Assembly: GCF_943169635.2 (NCBI RefSeq) | Contig: NZ_OW968186.1 | Span: forward strand, 1,488,001-1,552,000 | DNA length: 64,000 bases | Reading direction: 5' to 3' | Source: Fenollaria sporofastidiosus | GTDB taxonomy: Bacteria; Bacillota; Clostridia; Tissierellales; Peptoniphilaceae | Shown: in pieces, positions 6,624-15,810 of the stretch | How the letters are laid out: every line of letters begins with the position of its first letter | How positions within the stretch are numbered: the first letter of the stretch is position 1 | The notes under the pieces: model-generated | Databases searched by the model: none | Told to the model about the DNA's origin: nothing | The model's input: the letters and a program-made list of their open reading frames with translations, nothing else | Program-made: the position numbers and the translations under genes

Positions 6624-7823
6624 TTATTTTGAAATAATTTCTTTTGTGTCTCTTGCTATCATTAACTCTTCATTTGTTGGGCAAATGTAGATCTTAATCT
6701 TAGCTCCGTCTTTAGCGATGTTAACTTCTTTTCCTCTTGTTCCATCGTTCTTCTTGTCATCTAGTTCTATGCCTAGGTGTTCAAGTCCGTGAAGAATTTC
6801 TCTTCTCATTGTGTCAGAGTTTTCTCCGATACCACCTGTCATAACGATAGCGTCAAGCTCTGGCATTTGAGCCATGTAAGCACCGATGTATTTCTTAACT
6901 CTGTTTGTGAACATATCAAGTGCAAGACCTGCCTTTTCGTTACCTTTGTCTCTTGCTTCTTCAAGGTCTCTGAAGTCTGAGCTTAATTTAGAAACTCCAA
7001 GCACACCTGACTTCTTGTTTAACCATTGGTTAGCTTCGTATGGTGTGATGTGTTCGTTTTCGCAAAGGAATGTTACTACTGTTGGGTCGATGTCACCTGA
7101 TCTTGTACCCATTACAAGTCCTTCTAGCGGTGTAACACCCATTGATGTATCATACACTTTACCATTCTTAATGCAAGCTAAGCTTGAGCCATTGCCTAAG
7201 TGGCAGTTGATAATGTTTAGTTCTGATAAATCTTTATTAAGTATTTCAGCCATTCTATGTGCTATATATTTATGAGAAGTTCCGTGGAAACCGTATTTTC
7301 TAAGTCTGTACTTTTCGTATAGGTCGTAGTCGATAGCGTACATGTAGTTCTTAGCTGGCATTGTTTGATGGAAGGCTGTATCCATAACAACAACGTTTGG
7401 TTTGCCCTTTACAAGCTCTTCGCAAGCTTCTATACCCATAAGGTTTGCTGGGTTGTGAAGTGGTCCAAAGCAGATGAACTTTTCGATAGTCTTCTTTACA
7501 TCTTCAGTAACTAGTGTTGAGTCAGTTATTATGTCTCCACCATGTAGTACTCTGTGACCGATACCGTCAATCTCATCAAGTGAAGCAACAACGCCGTGTT
7601 CTTTATTAACTAGTGCATCAAATACATGCTTCATAGCGTCCTTGTGGTTCTTCATGTCTTCTTCAACTACAAAGTTTTCTTTTCCTTCTACTTTGTGAGT
7701 AAGCTTTGAGCCATTGATACCGATTCTTTCTACTAAACCTTTACAGATTACGCTTTCATCATCCATGTTCATTAGTTGGTACTTTAATGATGATGATCCG
7801 CAATTAATTACTAATATTTTCAT
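6624..7823 (-). CDS. ackA: Acetate kinase
   Basis: Converts acetyl-phosphate and ADP to acetate and ATP, the main energy-yielding last step of acetogenic fermentation. The 399-residue cytoplasmic protein has the usual length and motifs: NCGSSSLKYQL at the N-terminus, HRVLHGG near residue 90, DTAFHQTMP near 147, NCHLGNGSS near 206 and GTRSGDIDP near 240, then MTGGIGENS. No phosphotransacetylase gene lies in the window. GGGAGG precedes the start. It diverges from tmcAL, and the two promoters overlap in the 90-base intergenic region. Confidence 0.98.
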   Translation of the reverse strand: MKILVINCGSSSLKYQLMNMDDESVICKGLVERIGINGSKLTHKVEGKENFVVEEDMKNHKDAMKHVFDALVNKEHGVVASLDEIDGIGHRVLHGGDIITDSTLVTEDVKKTIEKFICFGPLHNPANLMGIEACEELVKGKPNVVVMDTAFHQTMPAKNYMYAIDYDLYEKYRLRKYGFHGTSHKYIAHRMAEILNKDLSELNIINCHLGNGSSLACIKNGKVYDTSMGVTPLEGLVMGTRSGDIDPTVVTFLCENEHITPYEANQWLNKKSGVLGVSKLSSDFRDLEEARDKGNEKAGLALDMFTNRVKKYIGAYMAQMPELDAIVMTGGIGENSDTMRREILHGLEHLGIELDDKKNDGTRGKEVNIAKDGAKIKIYICPTNEELMIARDTKEIISK

Positions 7824-7841
7824 TTTTACCTCCCTAAATAT

Positions 7842-7869
7842 TTAACAAAATACATATATATGATATAAT
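7842..7869 (+). promoter_or_regulatory. Promoter of tmcAL
   Basis: TTAACA (7842-7847), 16-base spacer, TATAAT (7864-7869), about 47 bases before the chosen start of tmcAL. Confidence 0.65.
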
Positions 7870-7888
7870 AAAACATAGAAAATTTCAA
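7860..7888 (-). promoter_or_regulatory. Promoter of ackA
   Basis: Minus strand TTGAAA (7883-7888), 17-base spacer, TATCAT (7860-7865), about 37 bases upstream of the ackA start. It overlaps the rightward tmcAL promoter (7842-7869), so the two genes may compete for polymerase. Confidence 0.65.
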
Positions 7889-7915
7889 GTGTTTTTTAAG
7901 AAAGAAGGGAAAAAG

Positions 7916-9067
7916 TTGAAAATAGCTGCAATTATTTGTGAATACAATCCATTTCATAAGGGTCACCTCTACCATGTACGTAAAAGTAAAGAGGAGCTAG
8001 GTCTTGATGCCGTGGTTGCTCTTATGAGTGGTAATTTTGTGCAAAGAGGTCTTCCTAGTGCCTACTCTAAGTATGAAAGAGCCAAAATTGCCTGCGAGTG
8101 TGGCTGTGACCTTGTACTAGAGCTGCCACTGTTCTCTTCTATTGCTCCTGCAGACATATTTGCGAAAAACGCTGTGACTATACTAAATAAACTAAACGTA
8201 ATAGATTACCTAAGCTTTGGAAGTGAAGATGGTATAGAGACTCTTAGAAAAGCAGATGAAATAATGAAGGCTAAGAAGAATGTATTTGATGAGCTAATTA
8301 AAAAGCATTTGAATAGTGGCCTCTCTTACTCAAGGGCATATGCTCTAAGCTTTAATGAGCTAACATCAAGTGACATAATGAGTAAATCAAATAATATACT
8401 TGCTTATAAGTATATAAGTGCACTTGACGAAACAAAGAGCACGATAAAGCCATTTGCCGTGCAAAGACATGGCCCCGGCTATAATGATGAGTGCGATGAC
8501 GATGGTATAGCAAGTGCAAGTCACATACGCTCTCTTATATATAAAGGTGAAGATGTAATGGGTTTAGTCCCAGCACTTCCCCAAGAAAAAATACTTGACT
8601 TAGAAAAATATTTTTCTTATATTAAATCCATTTTCATAAGAGAAAAGAATTTAACATGGTGTTTTGAATATGATGAAGACGCTGTAAACTATATTAAAAA
8701 ATACATCTATGAGGCGAAGAGTTATAATGAATTTATGGATATGGTCTCAATAAAAAACTTTTCAAAGAGCAGAATCAATAGATTTTTATTATCAATGCTA
8801 TTAAACATTTATAAAGATAGTGTTTCAAGAGACAAAGAATATGATTTTATAATTCCTTTATGTGCAAATGTAAAAGGAAAAAAAATTTTAAAAGAGATAA
8901 AAAAACATAGCAAGCTAAATATCATTAGCAAGTACAAAGATCTTGATAATTTAAGTCATGAGAGCAAGTTAGACCTTGAGATGACGGTAAATAATGATCA
9001 AATTTATTATCTGATGAAGGGCATGAACGTAAAAGATGCTTATAAGATTAATTTACTAAGTGTATGA
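7916..9067 (+). CDS. tmcAL: tRNA(Met) cytidine acetate ligase TmcAL (YlbM)
   Basis: Makes N4-acetylcytidine at position 34 of elongator tRNA-Met from acetate and ATP. The protein opens with the nucleotidyltransferase-like EYNPFHKGHLYH (HxGH motif) and has LSFGSEDG near residue 100, both typical of the family; length about 383 is normal. I choose TTG 7916-7918, preceded by GAAGGGA, because MKIAAIICEYNPF is the family start; the longer frame opens at GTG 7889. Divergent from ackA, whose product is acetate, the substrate of this enzyme. Followed after 71 bases by lpdA with its own promoter. Confidence 0.92.
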   Translation: MKIAAIICEYNPFHKGHLYHVRKSKEELGLDAVVALMSGNFVQRGLPSAYSKYERAKIACECGCDLVLELPLFSSIAPADIFAKNAVTILNKLNVIDYLSFGSEDGIETLRKADEIMKAKKNVFDELIKKHLNSGLSYSRAYALSFNELTSSDIMSKSNNILAYKYISALDETKSTIKPFAVQRHGPGYNDECDDDGIASASHIRSLIYKGEDVMGLVPALPQEKILDLEKYFSYIKSIFIREKNLTWCFEYDEDAVNYIKKYIYEAKSYNEFMDMVSIKNFSKSRINRFLLSMLLNIYKDSVSRDKEYDFIIPLCANVKGKKILKEIKKHSKLNIISKYKDLDNLSHESKLDLEMTVNNDQIYYLMKGMNVKDAYKINLLSV

Positions 9068-9075
9068 AATATTTC

Positions 9076-9103
9076 TTAAAAATAAGACAATATATGATAT
9101 AAT
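9076..9103 (+). promoter_or_regulatory. Likely promoter of lpdA
   Basis: TTAAAA (9076-9081), 16-base spacer, TATAAT (9098-9103), 36 bases before the lpdA start. The -35 is weak, the -10 is consensus. Confidence 0.5.
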
Positions 9104-9138
9104 TATTGTATAAGAAAAAAATAAAGGAGGACATATAC

Positions 9139-10533
9139 ATGAAATTACTAATTATCGGTGCAGGTCCTGGTGGATACGAAGCCGCTTTTAGAGCTGCCCA
9201 ACTAGGAAATGATGTAGTTCTTGTTGAAAAGAACTTGCTTGGTGGCACTTGCCTAAACATTGGCTGTATACCAACTAAGACTATGGTTAAGATTGCTGAT
9301 TTTTATAGCGAAGTACAAAATTCGGAAGAATTTGGCGTAAAAATTGATGGCTATGGACTTGACACTGAAAAGATTTATCAAAGAAAGCAAGATGTTATGA
9401 CTAAGCTTAGAGATGGTATCGAGTACTTAATCTCTACTTATGACAACATCAAGCTAATAAAGGGTACTGCTTCATTCGTAAGTGAAAATGAAGTTAAAGT
9501 CGCTTTAAACGATGGCGGCGAAGAAAACGTTACTTTTGATAAGTGCATCATAGCAACTGGATCAAAGGACATAAAGCCACTTGAAGGCTGCGACCTACCA
9601 AAGGTTTTAAACTCAACTACTCTACTAAGCTTAAAAGAAATACCTAAGTCAATGATAGTTATTGGTACAGGTGTTATAGGTCTTGAGTTTGCGACTATAT
9701 ATGCAAGCTTCGGTACTGATGTAACTGTTATCGGTAACAATATGTTCAAAACAGCAGATATGGAAATACAAAAGAGACTTCAATCTATACTTAAGAATCC
9801 AAATCTAAAGTTTGCAACTAAGCAACACTCTAAGAAGATAGAACAATCTGGCGATATGCTTAAAGTAACTACTCAAATGGTTGGTAAGGATACTTTAAAA
9901 GAGTATGAAGCTGAATATGTATTAGTTGCACTAGGAAGAGCAAGCAACACTGATGGTCTTAACACTGAAGCTGCTAAAGTTGAAACAAAGGACGGTGGCG
10001 TTTTAGTTGATGAAAACTTAAAGACATCAAATGACAACATCTACGCTATCGGCGACGTTATATACAAGAACACTCAATTAGCTCACTTTGCTACAGCTCA
10101 AGGCTTCCACGTTGTTGAACAGTTGTCTGGCCTTGAACCAAAAACTGATCTATCCATCGTTCCAGCTGTTTTATATACAGTTCCAGAACTTGCTCAAGTA
10201 GGTAAGACTGAACAAGAGCTTGAAAAAGAAGGCGTTGAGTATGACAAGGCAAAGTCTATGTACCAAGCAAACGGTAAGGCACTTGCAGTTGGTGGAACAA
10301 AGGGCTTTATAAAGATACTATCTACAAAGGATCACAAGAAGATCTTAGGCTGCCACATCATTGGTAAAGACGCTGACTTATTGATCCACTACGCTGTTAT
10401 AGCTATGGCTAATGGCTTAAGTGTTGAAGACTTATCAAATATGATATATGCTCATCCAACTATTGCCGAAGTATTTAAAGACGCAATAGAGGCTCTTGAA
10501 GGTAAGTCGACTAACTCACCTATGGCAAAATAA
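9139..10533 (+). CDS. lpdA: Dihydrolipoamide dehydrogenase
   Basis: FAD flavoprotein that reoxidises protein-bound dihydrolipoamide with NAD. The 464-residue protein shows the FAD-binding IIGAGPGG (5-12), the redox disulfide C38-LNIG-C43 in GGTCLNIGCIPTK, a second GxGxxG (GTGVIGLE) for NAD near residue 180, and the HPTIAE motif with the catalytic His/Glu pair near the C-terminus, which separates it from mercuric reductase. Start is ATG 9139 after AAAGGAGG, not the frame opening at 9106. No E1/E2 or glycine-cleavage genes are adjacent, so the partner complex is unknown; it stands alone between a promoter and a strong terminator. Confidence 0.93.
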   Translation: MKLLIIGAGPGGYEAAFRAAQLGNDVVLVEKNLLGGTCLNIGCIPTKTMVKIADFYSEVQNSEEFGVKIDGYGLDTEKIYQRKQDVMTKLRDGIEYLISTYDNIKLIKGTASFVSENEVKVALNDGGEENVTFDKCIIATGSKDIKPLEGCDLPKVLNSTTLLSLKEIPKSMIVIGTGVIGLEFATIYASFGTDVTVIGNNMFKTADMEIQKRLQSILKNPNLKFATKQHSKKIEQSGDMLKVTTQMVGKDTLKEYEAEYVLVALGRASNTDGLNTEAAKVETKDGGVLVDENLKTSNDNIYAIGDVIYKNTQLAHFATAQGFHVVEQLSGLEPKTDLSIVPAVLYTVPELAQVGKTEQELEKEGVEYDKAKSMYQANGKALAVGGTKGFIKILSTKDHKKILGCHIIGKDADLLIHYAVIAMANGLSVEDLSNMIYAHPTIAEVFKDAIEALEGKSTNSPMAK

Positions 10534-10550
10534 TTTTATAAAAAAACAAA

Positions 10551-10595
10551 AAAATAAATGCGAAGGTATATGTACTTTCGCATTTATTTTTTTAC
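10551..10595. terminator. Strong bidirectional terminator between lpdA and the coaD operon
   Basis: Arms 10551-10564 and 10577-10590 form a perfect 14-bp stem with A runs on one side and T runs on the other, so it can stop transcription from lpdA (+) and from the converging coaD operon (-). Confidence 0.85.
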
Positions 10596-11086
10596 TTTTC
10601 TTCTTTTTCTTGTGCTACTTGGCTTTCTTGACTAACACTAGCAGCCATCTTTCTAAGTTCTGTTCTGTTTTCGTTCAAAGTAGTAATCATTTCTTTTAGG
10701 TTCTCTTGTGCGTTCATTAGTAGCTTGTCAGAATATTCAAGCGAAGAACGCTTTAAGTTTGTTGATGCTACTTGAGCTTTGTTCATAAGATCTTTTGCTC
10801 TTTCGTTAGCTTCTTTTAATACTTCTTCCTTGCTTACAAGCTCTTCAAGTTTTAATCTTGTCTCTTTGATAATTTGTTCTGCATCTTTATTTGCTTCGCT
10901 AATAATTCTTTCTCTTTCTTCTTTAATCCATGCAGCTTGTTTTATTTCATCTGGAAGCTTTATTCTTAATTCGCTAATGATGTCTAGTAACTCTTCTTTT
11001 TGAACTAAAACCTTACTTGTTAGAGGTAGAGAACCTGCTGATTCAACAATGTCCTCAATCTCATCGATAAGACCTAATACATCCAT
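10592..11086 (-). CDS. Cytoplasmic coiled-coil protein downstream of coaD, function unknown
   Basis: 164 residues, no signal peptide or membrane segment. Residues 50-150 are almost entirely helical and charged with heptad-like spacing (KEERERIISEANKDAEQII, LKLEELVSKEEVLKEANERA), giving a long coiled coil like ATP synthase b-subunit or DivIVA-type proteins. The N-terminal 45 residues (GLIDEIEDIVESAG) may be a separate helical cap. Translationally close to coaD (3-base gap) and last in the Asp23-fakA-recG-rsmD-coaD operon. Similar genes occupy this place in related anaerobes, often labelled ATPase without support; no ATPase motif is visible. Confidence 0.75.
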   Translation of the reverse strand: MDVLGLIDEIEDIVESAGSLPLTSKVLVQKEELLDIISELRIKLPDEIKQAAWIKEERERIISEANKDAEQIIKETRLKLEELVSKEEVLKEANERAKDLMNKAQVASTNLKRSSLEYSDKLLMNAQENLKEMITTLNENRTELRKMAASVSQESQVAQEKEEK

Positions 11087-11089
11087 TTT

Positions 11090-11569
11090 TTAACCCCTTT
11101 CGTATTTCTTTTTCAATCCATTTTCAACATTTTTTGGCACTAGTGCCGATACATCTCCATGATAGTATGCAATCTCTTTCACAATCGAAGAACTAAGGAA
11201 GTTGAACTTGTGTGATGCTACTAAAAATATAGTCTCTAAATCTTTATTAAGCGACTTATTCGCCATCGCCATTTGAAGTTCATACTCATAATCTGAAACG
11301 GCTCTTAAACCTCTGATAACGAAGTTCGTCTTCTCTTCTTCACAAAATGAAGTTAAGAGGCCGTCAAATGTCTTTACCTTAATCTTCTTCTCGTCTTTAA
11401 AAATCTCCTCTATCATCTTTTTTCTTTCTTCTATAGTAAATAAATGTTTTTTCTGTACATTAGTAGTTATGCCTATAATCAACTCGTCAAAGATGTCCTT
11501 TGATCTATTGATGATGTCTATGTGACCGTTAGTTATAGGATCAAAACTACCTGGATAAATAGCTTTCAT
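11090..11569 (-). CDS. coaD: Phosphopantetheine adenylyltransferase
   Basis: Transfers AMP from ATP to 4'-phosphopantetheine, the fourth step of CoA synthesis. The 159-residue protein opens MKAIYPGSFDPITNGH, with the nucleotidyltransferase T/HxGH motif at residues 13-16, and has the FLSSSIVKEI version of the ISSTxxR motif near residue 126. Usual length. It abuts rsmD with no gap (rsmD stop then ATG), the standard Firmicutes pairing. CoaBC at 28.5 kb supplies the two preceding steps. Confidence 0.97.
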   Translation of the reverse strand: MKAIYPGSFDPITNGHIDIINRSKDIFDELIIGITTNVQKKHLFTIEERKKMIEEIFKDEKKIKVKTFDGLLTSFCEEEKTNFVIRGLRAVSDYEYELQMAMANKSLNKDLETIFLVASHKFNFLSSSIVKEIAYYHGDVSALVPKNVENGLKKKYERG

Positions 11570-12124
11570 TTAATTCCTCTTTATAAAAAATATTTTCTTG
11601 TCACCCATTGCTCTGATATCGATATCAAAATCATCGTTGCTAATGGTTTCGTTTAGTTCATAGTTCTTGTTTTCTTCTATAATAATCTCGCCACATTCGC
11701 TAAGTAAATTCATCTCTACTATAGTTTTAAGTACCTCATTTAGAAGCTCGTGCTGCTTATATGGTGGATCTAGAAAGATATAATCAAATTTTATCTCCTT
11801 GAGTGGACCTTTTAGTGCCCTTAAACCATCCACCTTCATAAGATTTATCTCATTAGATAGCCCCAAGCTTTCTAAATTCTTTTTGATTACAGTAACGGCT
11901 TCAAAAGAATTATCCACTAAATAAACATCCTTCGCGCCTCTACTGTAAAATTCTATACCAATCTGCCCTGTCCCACTAAAGAGATCTAGGACAGATGCAT
12001 TTATCGCAATTGGCGATATGATATTAAATATCGTTTCTTTTATATTATCCAAAGTTGGCCTCGTTTTAAGACCCTTTGGTGCAAGTAACTTTCTTGATTT
12101 TAATTTGCCTGATATAACTCTCAT
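11570..12124 (-). CDS. rsmD: 16S rRNA (guanine966-N2)-methyltransferase
   Basis: SAM-dependent methyltransferase acting on G966 of 16S rRNA during 30S assembly. The 184-residue protein begins MRVISGKLKSRKL and carries RPTLDNIKETIFNII, the SAM-binding LDLFSGTGQIGIE near residues 45-57 and the catalytic DPPY near residue 120. Length and context (recG-rsmD-coaD) are standard. Confidence 0.96.
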   Translation of the reverse strand: MRVISGKLKSRKLLAPKGLKTRPTLDNIKETIFNIISPIAINASVLDLFSGTGQIGIEFYSRGAKDVYLVDNSFEAVTVIKKNLESLGLSNEINLMKVDGLRALKGPLKEIKFDYIFLDPPYKQHELLNEVLKTIVEMNLLSECGEIIIEENKNYELNETISNDDFDIDIRAMGDKKIFFIKRN

Positions 12125-12133
12125 AGCTGCCTC

Positions 12134-14158
12134 TTAATTTAAGATGATATCCTGTTTACTGTCGTAGAAGACTGAGTCCATATTGCTTAGCAAGGCTTCG
12201 TATCTATCTTTTTCATAGTCAATGTCGCCTCTTAGTATAGATAAGACTTCTTTGTTGATGTCATTAATCATCTCTGTATCTTTATCAAAGTCAAAGAACT
12301 TAAAATCTATAGCTCCATGCTGCTTTGTTCCGAAGAAGTCACCTGGTCCTCTTAGTATCAAGTCTTTCTTCGATATCTCAAAACCATCTGATGTCTCTTG
12401 CATAAGTTTTAATCTCTCATAGCTAATGTCATTAAGCTTGTCGTAAACAAGTATGCAGTATGCTTGGTCAGAACTTCTTCCTACCCTGCCTCTTAATTGA
12501 TGCAGTGTCGATAGTCCAAACCTTTCCGCATTTAGTATTATCATAAGGTTAGCGTTGGCAACGTTAACTCCAACTTCAATTACAGTAGTTGATACAAGTA
12601 TCTGTACCTTGTTAGCTTCATAAGCCGACATTATCTTGTTCTTCTCATCATTTGAGGTCTTGCCATGTAGAAGTGCAACATTGTAATCCTTGAAGTGTTC
12701 TTTAAGTTCCAAGTAGACATCATTTGCGTTTGATAAGTCTAGTGACTCGCTCTCTTCTATAAGAGGTGTGACTACATATACCTGCTTTTTATTCTTAAGC
12801 TCTTTTAATATAAAGTTGAAAATTCTTTCTTTATAGTCATATGACACAGCATAAGTCTCAACCTTTTTTCTTCCTGGCGGCATAGTCTTGATAGTAGATA
12901 TATCAAGGTCGCCGTAGAATATTAGTGACATAGTCCTTGGTATAGGCGTTGCGCTCATTACAAGAGTGTCCGCGTATACTGATTTATTTGTTAGGTTAGC
13001 TCTCTGCTTTACACCAAATCTGTGCTGCTCATCTGTTATTACAAGTCCGAGATTCTTAAAATTCACCTTATCTTGAATGATGGAGTGAGTTCCGACAAGC
13101 ATGTCTATATCTCCACTCTCCAGACAATCGTAGATATCTTTCTTTTCTTTTGCACTGATAGATGACGATAAAAGTGCTAGCTTTATGTCCTTGTCCTTAA
13201 AAATACTTTTAAGGCTCTCGTAGTGCTGCTTAGCAAGTATTTCAGTAGGCGCCATCATGGCGGCTTGGTAGCCATTGAGGTAGGCTTTATACATCGCATA
13301 TACCGCAACTATAGTCTTACCGCTACCAACGTCACCTTGCACGAGTCTGTTCATCCTCTTATCAGCTTGCATATCAGCATTGATCTCATCTATAACAGTC
13401 TTTTGATCAAGCGTTAGCTCAAAGCCAAGGCCATTAATAAAGTCTTCTTCTTTATCAAAATGCTTGAATTTTATATAGTTTTCATCTTGAACTTCTTTTC
13501 TTAGGACTTTAAAGCCATATTCAACAGTAAATATCTCTCTAAAAGCTAAAGTCCTTCTTGCCTTATCCAAAGTCTCGTTCGAAGTCGGAAAGTGCAGTTC
13601 TTTAAGAGCCTCGTCTATGCCATACAAATCATAATCTCTAATTAAAATTTCAGGCACTATCTCTTTTACTAAGCCTTTTGTATTAAGTAGCTCAGTGACA
13701 ATCGAAACTAGCTTTGAGTTATATAGGCCCTTTACAAGATTATATATGGGCCCAATGTAGCCAAGCCTGTCAGTATTTAAACTAGTATAAAATTCCGGAT
13801 TAGAAAAGCTATATCCATATTTATTTTTACTTAATTTGCCAAAAAAGTAGTATGTTTTACCAGCTTTGAAGATGTTTCTATAGTAGTTCATACCAAAGAA
13901 GAATACTTTTGCACTATTTTTAGCATCGCAAACGTCAAACATCATCATATTTCTCTGCTTCATCATAGGCGAAGTTAAAACTTTTACCTTAAATAAAGCA
14001 GCCTCACTTAAGCTTTCATCAGAGATAAACTTAAGATTTTTCCTGTCCTCATACCTTCTAGGCCTATTTAACAATGCATCTTCTGGGGTATATAGACCAA
14101 GCTTCTTTAGGTACTCCTCAGTTTTGCTTCCTACTCCTTTGACCTCTCTTAGCTTCAT
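12134..14158 (-). CDS. recG: ATP-dependent DNA helicase RecG
   Basis: Monomeric double-strand translocase that remodels stalled replication forks and branched DNA. The 674-residue protein has an N-terminal OB-fold wedge domain, Walker A GDVGSGKT near residue 276, DEQH box in ITDEQHRFGVKQR near 376, motif III SATPIPRT, and the helicase C-terminal motifs STTVIEVGVN and HQLRGRVGRSS. Length is normal. Its start ATG overlaps the fakA stop by one base. Confidence 0.97.
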   Translation of the reverse strand: MKLREVKGVGSKTEEYLKKLGLYTPEDALLNRPRRYEDRKNLKFISDESLSEAALFKVKVLTSPMMKQRNMMMFDVCDAKNSAKVFFFGMNYYRNIFKAGKTYYFFGKLSKNKYGYSFSNPEFYTSLNTDRLGYIGPIYNLVKGLYNSKLVSIVTELLNTKGLVKEIVPEILIRDYDLYGIDEALKELHFPTSNETLDKARRTLAFREIFTVEYGFKVLRKEVQDENYIKFKHFDKEEDFINGLGFELTLDQKTVIDEINADMQADKRMNRLVQGDVGSGKTIVAVYAMYKAYLNGYQAAMMAPTEILAKQHYESLKSIFKDKDIKLALLSSSISAKEKKDIYDCLESGDIDMLVGTHSIIQDKVNFKNLGLVITDEQHRFGVKQRANLTNKSVYADTLVMSATPIPRTMSLIFYGDLDISTIKTMPPGRKKVETYAVSYDYKERIFNFILKELKNKKQVYVVTPLIEESESLDLSNANDVYLELKEHFKDYNVALLHGKTSNDEKNKIMSAYEANKVQILVSTTVIEVGVNVANANLMIILNAERFGLSTLHQLRGRVGRSSDQAYCILVYDKLNDISYERLKLMQETSDGFEISKKDLILRGPGDFFGTKQHGAIDFKFFDFDKDTEMINDINKEVLSILRGDIDYEKDRYEALLSNMDSVFYDSKQDIILN

Positions 14159-15801
14159 TATTCCAATGAAATTATATAGTAATACAAAGCTTGCTTAGAC
14201 TCAATTACTTCGAAGTCGATATCTTCATACTTTTCTTCAAGCTCTGCAATTAGTTCATCTGCTAAAACTTTTTCAGCATCTTCGCCTAAGTATAAAGTTA
14301 CTAAAGATGTGTCTTCATCGATAAGCTCATCAATCATCACCATAGTAGTTTCGTTTAAATCTTCTGAGCTTGCAAGTATCTTTGATGAGCTGATAGCAAG
14401 GTAGTTACCTTTCTTTATCTCTTTGCCATCAATAGTAGTATCTCTAACCGCAAAAGTAACTTCGCCAGTTTTAACGCTTGCTATAGCGTCCTTCATAGCC
14501 TCAAGTATCTCATCTGCGCTCATCTCTTCATCAAAAGTAATCATAGCGCTGATAGCTTCAGGCATATTCCTTGTTTCAACAACATGTATCTTCTTGTCGC
14601 TAAGATCTATAGTTTGCTTAGCAGCCATAATGATGTTTTTGTTGTTAGGGAAGATGAAAATTTCATCAGCATTGATATTGTCGATGGCTTTCATGAAGTC
14701 TTCTGTAGATGGGTTCATAGTTTGACCGCCAGTAACTACTTCATCGACCTTTAAATCTTTAAATATCTTAGTAAATCCTTCACCTGAGCTTACAGCTATA
14801 AAACCATACTTCTTGTGCTCTTTTGCTGTATTAGCTTCTTCTTTGCTGTTTTTATATTCTTCTTCACTAAATAATATCTCGTGGTGTTGAAGACGCATAT
14901 TATCAATCTTGATATCCTTTAGGTAACCAAGCTTTAGAGCTTCCTCAATTACTTGACCTGGGTTGTTTGAGTGTATATGGCACTTAATTATATCATCAAG
15001 AGCAACTACAACCATTGAGTCACCTATCTTTGATATAGTTTCCTTAAATTCATCAACCTTGCTAGTATCACCAGTGATAATAAATTCTGTACAGTAACCA
15101 TATTTAATGTTGTCTGTAGAAATTTCTTTTCTGTTGGCAGTTTGCTTAGTCTTGTTTATATCTTTAACCTTGATTTCAAGATTTTCAGTTCTAGCTCCTT
15201 CTATCGCACCCTTTACGATGTAATAAAGTCCCTTACCGCCTGCGTCAACTACGCCTGCTTCTTTTAGTACACTAAGAAGCTCTGGTGTTCTATTTAATGA
15301 CTCTTCTAAAGCTACTAGAGCATCGTCTGCGAACTTAGAAAGTTCTGTATAGTTCCTGTAATTTTTCATAGCAAAATTAGCTAGGTCTTTTGAAACTGTA
15401 AGTATAGTTCCCTCAGTAGGTCTCATTACAGCCTTATATGCAACCTCGCTTGCCTTTACAAAGCCTTCCATCAAAACTTCGATGTCAATGTATTCTTTGT
15501 CCTCTATAGCTTCTTTAAAGCCTCTTAAAAGCTGAGATAAAATTACCCCAGAGTTTCCTCTTGCTCCAAGAAGTGCTCCTTTGCTTAAGCCATTTGCTAT
15601 CGCTTTAATAGTTTTATTTTCTTCTTTAACTGCATTTGTAACTGCTGACTTCATTGTTAAAAGCATATTAGTACCTGTATCACCATCTGGAACAGGGAAT
15701 ACATTTAGTGCGTCTACTGTTTCTTTATTATCTCCAAGAGAATTAAGTGCACCAATCAATGCTCTCTTTAAAACAAGTTCGTCAATTCTATTAGTACTCA
15801 C
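14158..15801 (-). CDS. fakA: Fatty acid kinase catalytic subunit FakA (YloV, DhaL-like)
   Basis: Phosphorylates fatty acids presented by a FakB binding protein; the acyl-phosphate goes to PlsY or via PlsX to ACP. The 547-residue protein has an N-terminal DhaL kinase domain with Mg-ATP ligands in VPDGDTGTN (D39, D41, N45) and ARGNSGVILSQLLRG near residue 75, followed by a middle domain and a C-terminal domain (YLGEDAEK onward) related to DegV-like folds. No fakB gene lies in the window. It sits between Asp23 and recG, the classical yloU-yloV-recG order. Confidence 0.93.
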   Translation of the reverse strand: MSTNRIDELVLKRALIGALNSLGDNKETVDALNVFPVPDGDTGTNMLLTMKSAVTNAVKEENKTIKAIANGLSKGALLGARGNSGVILSQLLRGFKEAIEDKEYIDIEVLMEGFVKASEVAYKAVMRPTEGTILTVSKDLANFAMKNYRNYTELSKFADDALVALEESLNRTPELLSVLKEAGVVDAGGKGLYYIVKGAIEGARTENLEIKVKDINKTKQTANRKEISTDNIKYGYCTEFIITGDTSKVDEFKETISKIGDSMVVVALDDIIKCHIHSNNPGQVIEEALKLGYLKDIKIDNMRLQHHEILFSEEEYKNSKEEANTAKEHKKYGFIAVSSGEGFTKIFKDLKVDEVVTGGQTMNPSTEDFMKAIDNINADEIFIFPNNKNIIMAAKQTIDLSDKKIHVVETRNMPEAISAMITFDEEMSADEILEAMKDAIASVKTGEVTFAVRDTTIDGKEIKKGNYLAISSSKILASSEDLNETTMVMIDELIDEDTSLVTLYLGEDAEKVLADELIAELEEKYEDIDFEVIESKQALYYYIISLE

Positions 15802-15810
15802 ATTTACCTC

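Noticed and set aside
9106..9138. Longer N-terminus for LpdA
   Set aside because: The extra 11 codons contain the Shine-Dalgarno AAAGGAGG; ATG 9139 gives the standard flavoprotein start.
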